Positions 9,765 through 17,100 of a stretch of 64,000 nucleotides of DNA are shown piece after piece. The notes below the pieces were generated by a model that ran no database searches, was not told the DNA's origin, and was given only the letters and a program-made list of their open reading frames with translations. Where the stretch lies: contig OZ038399.1 in assembly GCA_964036045.1 (NCBI GenBank), forward strand, positions 18,559,670-18,623,669. Reading direction: 5' to 3'. The DNA is from Eutreptiella sp. 'Long Island Sound 2002'. Taxonomy: Eukaryota > Euglenozoa > Euglenophyceae > Eutreptiales > Eutreptiaceae. A program made the translations under genes and the position numbers. Position 1 is the stretch's first letter. Each line of letters begins with the position of its first letter.

Positions 9765-10634
9765 CTGGACTTACGATGCGTCTGTCCAGACAAATTACGC
9801 AGTCAGCCAGAGGCATCGTAGGTACAGAGATCCTAAGGACATCAAAAGAAAATAGACACTCAGAAAGTGATCCCACGTGTGTCACTGCCACCAAGCGAGT
9901 ACTCTAACTCTGCGAGAAGTGCGTGAACTACTGCAGGAATACGGCGATCAGAGCGCGAAAGAACATACTCACTGCTGCGACGAGTGTCACGGAAGTCTCG
10001 ACCTCTGTCAATTTCACCAAGTGGATCCTGACGAGATCAAAGAAGTACTTACACTCAAGCAGGAGTTTGGGCAAAGCAATCTGGCGGCTTCTGAGGATTT
10101 TAAGAACAAGATCCAAGAACACGATCCCCGAGTCGCTGAAGTCCTCGCAAGGTACGAAGAAGCCTTCGGACCTTTACCACCTCCCGGGTCAAGCAAGAAC
10201 CTGGTCAGAATGGACTTAGAGTTGAAGCCCGAGTACCAAGACCAGCGGATTACTTCGAGAGGTTACCCCTGCTCTAAGGAGGACCAGAACGAGATCATGA
10301 GGCAAGTCCTAGAGCTGGTGGAAGCGGGGATGTGCGAAGCCTACAAGGACACGGAAATCCCTGAGCACTGCTCGCCGTGTTTCTTGGTGGCCAAACCTGG
10401 ATCGACAGCGAAAAGGCTAGTCGTCGACTATCGCAAGCTGAACAAAATGATCAAACTGCACGCCGGCAGTCTCCCTGTGATGGAAAACACCATCGAAAAC
10501 GCCGCGTCGTGCAAGTTCAAGTCCAAGATGGACAAAAGATCAGGGTTTTGGCAAGTCGACTTGACGGAGCGTGCCAAGGAGTTGATGGCGTTTCGGACAC
10601 CAAACGGAAGGGTGTTCCGATGGCTAGTCATGCC
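9765..10634 (+). repeat. 870-bp direct repeat, right copy
   Basis: Partner of 1456-2325, about 99.5% identical with four differences found. This copy is continuous with the rest of the pol gene at its right end; at its left end it abuts the AAACCTC tail. Confidence 0.93.
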
Positions 10635-10683
10635 CTTCGGTATCGCCAACGCCCCCGCGTTGTTCCAGGAGTTGATGAACTAG
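9871..10683 (+). CDS. pol: Ty3/gypsy pol, first part: Cys/His leader and RT fingers/palm
   Basis: The frame follows a TGA at 9868-9870 and has no early ATG; the first is at 10210, already near the RT domain, so initiation is unclear and the 5' part of pol or a gag-pol link is probably missing. Residues are counted from the GTG at 9877. Residues 30-47 are Cys/His-rich (CX2C-X6-CX2H), zinc-finger-like. RT motifs: RLVVDYRKLN (180-189), a catalytic Asp in KMDKRSGFWQV (about 219), and VMPFGIANAPALFQ (251-264). The frame ends at TAG 10681-10683, just after the conserved LMN. The next frame continues in the same phase, so this is a single interrupted RT and not two genes. No protease motif is visible upstream. 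Confidence 0.9.
   Translation, partial: SHVCHCHQASTLTLREVRELLQEYGDQSAKEHTHCCDECHGSLDLCQFHQVDPDEIKEVLTLKQEFGQSNLAASEDFKNKIQEHDPRVAEVLARYEEAFGPLPPPGSSKNLVRMDLELKPEYQDQRITSRGYPCSKEDQNEIMRQVLELVEAGMCEAYKDTEIPEHCSPCFLVAKPGSTAKRLVVDYRKLNKMIKLHAGSLPVMENTIENAASCKFKSKMDKRSGFWQVDLTERAKELMAFRTPNGRVFRWLVMPFGIANAPALFQELMN
10681..10683 (+). other. in-frame TAG inside the reverse transcriptase
   Basis: The codon lies between LFQELMN and VLTILKQ, where related Ty3-type enzymes carry an ordinary residue. The frame is open for 268 codons before (from 9877) and 872 after. One nonsense substitution is the simplest explanation; programmed readthrough or a reassigned TAG are alternatives. The position is outside the 870-bp repeat, so no second copy is available for comparison. 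Confidence 0.85.
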
Positions 10684-13302
10684 GTGCTCACCATCCTCAA
10701 GCAGCGACCCGCAGTCCAGGCGTTGCTCGAACGAGGAGCGGTTGCCGAAGCTCACATCGACGACGTGCTGCTAGGCACGAATTCCATCGAGGACCACCTG
10801 CTGTTGCTGTCGGAGTTTTTCGACGTGTGTGTGGAGCAGAATCTCCGTATCAAACTGGAGAAATGCGAATTCCTCAAAACTGAGCTGGAGTACCTCGGAT
10901 TCCGAGTCGGAGACGGTCACTGGGGACCGTGTGAGGAGAAACTGAAGCCACTGATGGATTTTACGATCGATGGAGTCAGGGGGAAAGCCGAAGGAGTCAA
11001 GAAGATAAGGCAATTTATCGGTGGTTGCAACTTCTACAGGCGCCACGTGAGGAATTTCACTGAGTCCTCGGCTATACTTACCGACCTCATCAAAGACAAC
11101 ACCCCATGGAAATGGACAGACGAGGAGAAAAACAAGTTGGAGGAACTGAAGGAGAAAATCTGCAAAGCAATACCTCTGGGAGTGCCGCGACCGAAAGGAG
11201 AGATTGTCTTCGTCTCGGACGGTTCGAACGTGGGCGGAGGCGGTACTCTCTTTCAATGGCAGGCGCTCCGACCTGAACAGTGTCACGAAATCGATGAAAG
11301 GCTCAGAACACAAGGAGTGAATCGAGACGGCAGTTTGAAGCACTCGTACAACGAAGACGAATGGCGACTTGTTCCACTTGGACATTGGAATTGGAAGTGG
11401 AATGCAGCGCGCTCCAAGTACCACACGTACGAGCACGAACTGTTGGGAGGAGTACTGGTCCTCGCCAGTCAACAGAGGATCATTGGTAACAACCCAGTCA
11501 CCTGGCTCTGTGATCAGGATTCGGTCAAGTACTTTATGGACTCACCGCCTCCCGAACAAAAGAGACTACGGCGATGGTGGGTATTCCTCTCCCAACTACG
11601 ACTAGCCGTTCACCACATCCAAGGACTCAAGAACGAGCTAAGCGATTATCTGAGCCGCAACTCGTTCGACGAACGCTTGGGGCAATCTTCCGAAGAAATG
11701 GCAAAGGACGCGTTCGCCAAGATGGATGTGCAACTCGACCTGTTCATGAAGACCACGCAACCGCAGAAGAAGTGGGGAAAAGAGGAACTGTTGAAAGACT
11801 ACGCTGCGATTATGAAGCAACTGCAACCAGGGCAGGTCAAACTGATCGCCGGCGAACAGTGGGCAATGACTAAAGACGCGCTGTACAAGGAAGATCGAGT
11901 CTGTGTACCTGAATCCCATCTCGAGGAAACACTTCGATGGAGCCACACGGTCAACGGTCATCCTGCAGTGCAGAGGTCCTTATGGTTCTTCGACCGCCAC
12001 TTTCACTGCAACAAGAATGAGTCAGAGAAGAAGAGACTTATGACCGAAGTGACGAAAGACTGCCACTGCATCCTGGGAAAACCCAACAGTCAAGTCGATC
12101 GCGGAGAAATGGGAAACCTGCCCATACCTCATATGGTGAACTCTGTCGTGTACCTCGACTTCATGCACCTGCCCCACTATGCTGGGCACAACTTTGCGTT
12201 GATGGTCACGTGCGGGCTCTCCAGATTCGCGAGGGTCTTCCCTATGAACAAGCAGGTGGACAGCGAGACCGTGCTGAAGACTTTGTTTGAAGAATGGGTA
12301 CAAGTCTATGGTTTACCGAAGGTCATCCACTCTGATCATGACGTGCGCTTAACAGCAGCAGGCAACTGGTACAGGGGAGTACTGGAAACCCTTGGTTGCG
12401 AGATACAATTTGGTACGCCCTATCTACGCACCAAGAACGCACTCTGCGAGAGGCAAATCCGCTCCTTCAAGACAGTGATGCGGATCCTCATGGCGCAGGA
12501 GAAGGGGAGGAACTGGTTGAGAGTCCTACCGTACGCAATATACCTGATGAACAACCAGGTGTCCACGCGTACTGGTTTCTCACCGCACGAGCTCTTCTTC
12601 GGTCGTCCTGGTTTCCACATGAAGTTTCCGACGGCACAGGACGCGAATCCTAAGGTGAAAGAGTGGATGGAGAAGCAAGCGACGTTGGCAAGCAAGGCCA
12701 AAGAACTGCTTCAGAGGATCAGAGAACGTGAGAACACACGCAGCAACCGTGGACGCAAACCCGTCGAATACCAAATCGGAGACATGGTACTCGTGCACCA
12801 CAAGAGGTTACCGCGCTGGAAGAAGAACGATCTAGACCTACCCTACTATGGTCCTTTTATGGTCACGGATGTGGGTCCTAGTTCGGTTAAAGTACGCGCA
12901 AGCCCGAGGTTTGGGGGAGAGATCGAAGTCGGCTTCCCTTTCCTCAAGAGGTACACCCTGATGGACGAGGACAACCTGGATTTGGAGGGTTTCGACGACG
13001 AAGTGGCGGCTGAGGAGGATGAGCTCAACAACGATCAGGATGAGGACATGACGTCGGAGCTCGGCAGCGCAGAGGTCTCTGAAGGAGAAGGACAGCTGCC
13101 GGATATGGACGCGAAGGAGATGAAGGCAAAGGGTTTTTACAAGGTGGAAGCTATTCTGCGTTCGAAGTACAGGCATGGCTGGAGATTCTTGGTCAAGTGG
13201 GAGGGTTACTCAATGGCAGAGGCGACGTGGGAACCCTACACGGCGTTTATTTTGGACCAAGGAAACGTGAGCACAAAGACGAACAGTACACGAACAGCAT
13301 GA
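10684..13302 (+). CDS. pol: Ty3/gypsy pol, second part: RT C-terminus, RNase H, integrase, chromodomain
   Basis: An 872-codon frame in phase with the preceding part; its first codon is GTG and it is probably a continuation, not an independent start. Residues 24-27 read HIDD, the catalytic RT box, with His where Tyr or Phe is usual. RNase H covers about 171-328, integrase about 421-645, a GPY/F-like module about 695-760, an acidic Asp/Glu-rich linker 760-810, and a chromodomain about 818-861. The last 10-12 residues (STKTNSTRTA region) and the TGA are largely encoded by satellite sequence, since homology to the 215-bp repeat begins at about 13286. The normal C-terminus is thus lost. Codon use is balanced and no frameshift is seen, so apart from the TAG and the ends the element looks fairly young. 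Confidence 0.92.
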   Translation: MLTILKQRPAVQALLERGAVAEAHIDDVLLGTNSIEDHLLLLSEFFDVCVEQNLRIKLEKCEFLKTELEYLGFRVGDGHWGPCEEKLKPLMDFTIDGVRGKAEGVKKIRQFIGGCNFYRRHVRNFTESSAILTDLIKDNTPWKWTDEEKNKLEELKEKICKAIPLGVPRPKGEIVFVSDGSNVGGGGTLFQWQALRPEQCHEIDERLRTQGVNRDGSLKHSYNEDEWRLVPLGHWNWKWNAARSKYHTYEHELLGGVLVLASQQRIIGNNPVTWLCDQDSVKYFMDSPPPEQKRLRRWWVFLSQLRLAVHHIQGLKNELSDYLSRNSFDERLGQSSEEMAKDAFAKMDVQLDLFMKTTQPQKKWGKEELLKDYAAIMKQLQPGQVKLIAGEQWAMTKDALYKEDRVCVPESHLEETLRWSHTVNGHPAVQRSLWFFDRHFHCNKNESEKKRLMTEVTKDCHCILGKPNSQVDRGEMGNLPIPHMVNSVVYLDFMHLPHYAGHNFALMVTCGLSRFARVFPMNKQVDSETVLKTLFEEWVQVYGLPKVIHSDHDVRLTAAGNWYRGVLETLGCEIQFGTPYLRTKNALCERQIRSFKTVMRILMAQEKGRNWLRVLPYAIYLMNNQVSTRTGFSPHELFFGRPGFHMKFPTAQDANPKVKEWMEKQATLASKAKELLQRIRERENTRSNRGRKPVEYQIGDMVLVHHKRLPRWKKNDLDLPYYGPFMVTDVGPSSVKVRASPRFGGEIEVGFPFLKRYTLMDEDNLDLEGFDDEVAAEEDELNNDQDEDMTSELGSAEVSEGEGQLPDMDAKEMKAKGFYKVEAILRSKYRHGWRFLVKWEGYSMAEATWEPYTAFILDQGNVSTKTNSTRTA
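11194..11667 (+). other. RNase H domain of the retrotransposon
   Basis: The first acidic residue lies in VFVSDGS (Asp about residue 179 of the 872-residue part), the Glu in KYHTYEHELLGG (about 250), and the next Asp in WLCDQDSVKYF (about 277 or 279). HHIQGLKNELSDYLSRN (310-326) corresponds to the usual closing motif with Gly, Asn, an acidic residue and LSR. It would degrade the RNA strand of the RNA-DNA hybrid during replication. The stretch between the first Asp and the Glu contains extra sequence (about 200-240) compared with a compact Ty3 RNase H. Confidence 0.85.
11944..12618 (+). other. integrase zinc-binding and catalytic core of the retrotransposon
   Basis: The catalytic triad is visible: Asp 492 (VVYLDFMH), Asp 551 (VIHSDHDVRLT) and Glu 589 (NALCERQIRSFK), with 37 residues between the second Asp and the Glu. 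Upstream, His 421 and His 426 (HTVNGH) and Cys 460 and Cys 462 (DCHC) form the HHCC-type zinc site, but the cysteines are CXC where CX2C is usual. The core ends in GFSPHELFFGRPG, matching the conserved P-x-E-L-x-x-G-x region of Ty3-type integrases. Confidence 0.9.
12766..12963 (+). other. GPY/F-like integrase C-terminal module
   Basis: YQIGDMVLVHHKRLP, then LPYYGPFMVTDVGPSSVKV and FPFLKRY, match the SH3-like module of Ty3/gypsy integrases with its GPY/F signature (here GPF). It normally contributes to DNA binding and multimerisation. It is followed by an acidic linker (about 12964-13113). Confidence 0.8.
13135..13266 (+). other. chromodomain at the pol C-terminus
   Basis: FYKVEAILRSKYRHGWRFLV followed by KWEGYSMAEATWEPYTAFI shows the chromodomain signature: a leading Tyr/Val-Glu strand, FLVKWEGY, and TWEP before a helix. 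Aromatic positions Y819, W837 (or W833) and Y842 are candidates for a methyl-lysine cage; the exact assignment needs an alignment. In chromoviruses this domain directs integration to heterochromatin. The C-terminal helix is short and runs into the satellite junction, so it may be incomplete. Confidence 0.85.
13279..13297. other. retrotransposon-satellite junction
   Basis: ACGAACAG occurs at 13279-13286 and again at 13290-13297; the second is the normal satellite word within GTACACGAACAGC. Satellite homology is continuous from about 13286. The short repeat suggests a microhomology-mediated join or slippage; no target-site duplication or LTR end is seen. The array starts in mid-monomer. Confidence 0.7.
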
Positions 13303-14139
13303 TGCAGCTTGTTCTGGCCGGAGGGTTGAGTGGTTGTGATATGGGCAATACCAATTTGAAATGGGCATTGTGCGGGCACGTACTGTTCAGTTCAACCTGA
13401 AAATAGCGTCACTCGTGTGCAAGGGAGCCTGAACCTCACACTTGCACACACAGGCAAATTCGGGCAAATTCTCTGCTACATGTGCGAGGTGGTTCGTATG
13501 GTACACGAACATCATGATGCACCTTGTTTTGACCAGGGGGTTGAGTGGTCGAGATATGGGCAATACCAATTTGGAATGGTCATTGTGCGGGCACGCACTC
13601 TTCAGTTCAACCTGAAAATAGCGTCCTTCACGTGCAAGGGAGCCTAAACCTCACATTTGCACACACGGGCAAATTCGGGCAAATTCTCTGCTATACGTGC
13701 GACGTGGTTCGTATGGTACACGAACAGCATGATGCAGCTTGTTCTGGCCGGAGGGTTGAGTGGTTGTGATATGGGCAATACCAATTTGAAATGGGCATTG
13801 TGCGGGCACGTACTGTGAAGTTCAACCTGAAAATAGCGTCATTCGCGTGCAAGGGAGCCTGAACCTCACATTTGCACACACGTGCAAATTCGGGCAAATT
13901 CTCTGCTACACGTGCGAGGTGGTTCGTATGGTACACGAACATCATGATGCACCTTGTTTTGACCAGGGGGTTGAGTGGTCGAGATATGGGCAATACCAAT
14001 TTGGAATGGTCATTGTGCGGGCACGTACTGTTCAGTTCAACCTGAAAATAGCGTCACTCGTGTGCAAGGGAGCCTGAACCTCACATTTGCACACACGGGC
14101 AAATTCGGGCAAATTCTCTGCTACATGTGCGAGGTGGTT

Positions 14140-17100
14140 CGTATGGTACACGAACATCATGATGCACCTTGTTTTGACCAGGGGGTTGAGTGGTCGAGAT
14201 ATGGGCAATACCAATTTGGAATGGTCATTGTGCGGGCACGCACTGTTCAGTTCAACCTGAAAATAGCGTCCTTCACGTGCAAGGGAGCCTAAACCTCACA
14301 TTTGCACACACGGGCAGATTCGGGCAAATTCTCTGCTACACGTGCGACGTGGTTCGTATGGTACACGAACAGCATGATGCAGCTTGTTTTGGCCAGAGGG
14401 TTGGGTGGTTGTGATATGGGCAATACCAATTTGAAATGGGCATTGTGCGGGCACGTACTGTGAAGTTCAACCTGAAAATAGCCTCATTCGCGTGCAAGGG
14501 AGCCTGAACCTCACATTTGCACACACGGGCAAATTCGGGCAAATTCTCTGCTACACGTGCGACGTGGTTCGTATGGTACACGAACAGCATGATGCAGCTT
14601 GTTCTGGCCGGAGGGTTGAGTGGTTGTGATATGGGCAATACCAATTTGAAATGGGCATTGTGCGGGCACGTACTGTGAAGTTCAACCTGAAAATAGCGTC
14701 ATTCGCGTGCAAGGGAGCCTAAAGCCCAGATTTGCGCACACGGGCAAATTCGGGCAAATTCTCTGCTACACGTGCGATGTGGTTCGTATGGTACACGAAC
14801 AACATGCTGCAGCTTGTTCTGGCCAGATGGTTGAGGGGTCGAGATATGGGCAATACCAATTTGAAATCGGCATTGTGCGGGCACGTACTGTTCGGTTCAA
14901 CCTGGAAATAAGGTTATTCGCGTGCAAGGGAGCCTGAACCTCACATTTGCACACACGGGCAAATTCGGGCAAATTCTCTGCTACACGTGCGGGGTGGTTC
15001 GTATGGTACACGAACATCATGATGCAGCTTTGTCTGGCCTGAGGGTTGAGTGGTCGAGATATGGGCAGTACCAATTTGAAATGGGCATTGTGCGGGCGCA
15101 TACTGTTCAGTTCGACCTGAAAATAGCGTCCTTCGCGTGCCGGGGAGCCTAAGCCGCACATTTCCACACACGGGCGAATTGGGACAAATTCTCTGCTACA
15201 CGTGCGAGGTGGTTCCTATGGTACACGAACATCATGATGCAGCTTTGTCTGGCCTGAGGGTTGAGTGGTCGAGATATGGGCAGTACCAATTTGAAATGGG
15301 CATTGTGCGGGCGCATACTGTTCAGTTCGACCTGAAAATAGCGTCCTTCGCGTGCCGGGGAGCCTAAGCCGCACATTTCCACACACGGGCGAATTGGGAC
15401 AAATTCTCTGCTACACGTGCGACGTGGTTCGTATGGTACACGAATAGCATGATGCAGCTTGTTGTGGCCAGAGGGTTGAGTGGTTGAGATATGGGCAATA
15501 CCAAATTGAAACGGCCATTGTGCGGGCACGTACTGTTCAGTTCAACCTGAAAAAAGCGTCATTCGCGTGCAAGGGAGCCTAAAGCCCACATTTGCGCACA
15601 CGGGCGAATTCGGGCAAATTCTCTGCTACACGTGCGACGTGGTTCGTATGGTACACGAATAGCATGATGCAGCTTGTTGTGGCCAGAGGGTTGAGTGGTC
15701 GAGATATGGGCAATACCAAATTGAAACGGCCATTGTGCGGGCACGTACTGTGAAGTTCAACCTGAAAATAGCGTCACTAGTGTGCAAGGGAGCCTAAACC
15801 TCACATTTGCACACACGGGCAAATTCGGGCAAATTCTCTGCTACACGTGCGACGTGGTTTGTATGGTACACGAACAGCATGATGCAGCTTGTTCTGGCCG
15901 GAGGGTTGAGTGGTCGCCATATGGGCAACACCAATTTGAAATGGGCATTGTGCGGGCACGCACTGTTCAGTTCAACCTGAAAATAGCGTCCTTCACGTGC
16001 AAGGGAGCCTAAACCTCACATTTGCACACACGGGCAAATTCGGGCAAATTCTCTGCTACACGTGCGACGTGGTTCGTATGGTACGGGAACAGCATGATGC
16101 ACCTTGTTCTGGCCGGAGGGTTGAGTGGTTGTGATATGGGCAATACCAATTTGAAATGGGCATTGTGCGGGCACGTACTGTGAAGTTCAACCTGAACGTA
16201 GCGTCGTTCACCTGCAAGGGAGCCTAAACCTCACATTTGCACACACGGGCAAATTCGGGCAAATTCTCTGCTACATGTGCGAGGTGGTTCGTATGGTACA
16301 CGAACATCATGATGCAACTTGTTTTGACCAGGGGGTTGAGTGGTTGTGATATGGGCAATACCAATTTGAAATGGGCATTGTGCGGGCACGTACTGTGAAG
16401 TTCAACCTGAAAATAGCGTCATTCGCGTGCAAGGGAGCCTGAACCTCACATTCACACACACGGGCAAATTCGGGCAAATTCTCTGCTACACGTGCGACGT
16501 GGTTCATATGGTACACGAACAGCATGATGCAGCTTGTTCTGGCCGGAGGGTTGAGTGGTTGTGATATGGGCAATACCAATTTGAAATGGGCATTGTGCGG
16601 GCACGTACTGTGAAGTTCAACCTGAAAATAGCGTCATTCGCGTGCAAGGGAGCCTAAAGCCCAGATTTGCGCACACGGGCAAATTCGGGCAAATTCTCTG
16701 CTACACGTGCGATGTGGTTCGTATGGTACACGAACAACATGCTGCAGCTTGTTCTGGCCAGAGGGTTAAGTGGTCGAGATATGGGCAATACCAATTTGAA
16801 ATCGGCATTGTGCGGGCACGTACTGTTCGGTTCAACCTGAAAATAAGGTTATTCGCGTGCAAGGGAGCCTGAACCTCACATTTGCGCACACGGGCAAATT
16901 CGGGCAAATTCTCTGCTACACGTGCGAGGTGGTTCGTATGGTACACGAACATCATGATGCACCTTGTTTTGACCAGGGGGTTGAGTGGTCGAGATATGGC
17001 AAATACCAATTTGGAATGGTCATTGTGCGGGCACGCACTGTGAAGTTCAACCTGAAAATAGCGTCCTTCACGTGCAAGGGAGCCTAAACCTCACATTTGC

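Larger units (their letters stand above)
9765..13285 (+). mobile_element. Ty3/gypsy chromodomain retrotransposon, truncated at both ends
   Basis: Domain order on the + strand is reverse transcriptase, RNase H, integrase, GPY/F-like module, acidic linker, chromodomain. Integrase after RNase H is the Ty3/gypsy order, and the C-terminal chromodomain places it with, or near, the chromoviruses. No gag, protease, primer binding site, polypurine tract or LTR was recognised. The left limit is the edge of the 870-bp repeat; the right limit is the satellite junction just after the chromodomain, so the 3' LTR and probably the last codons are lost. An in-frame TAG (10681-10683) splits the frame. It is best treated as a decayed element. 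Confidence 0.9.

Noticed and set aside
1456-10634. 870-bp repeats as LTRs of one element
   Set aside because: The repeats encode the RT N-terminal half and have no TG...CA ends, polyadenylation-like layout, primer binding site or polypurine tract next to them.
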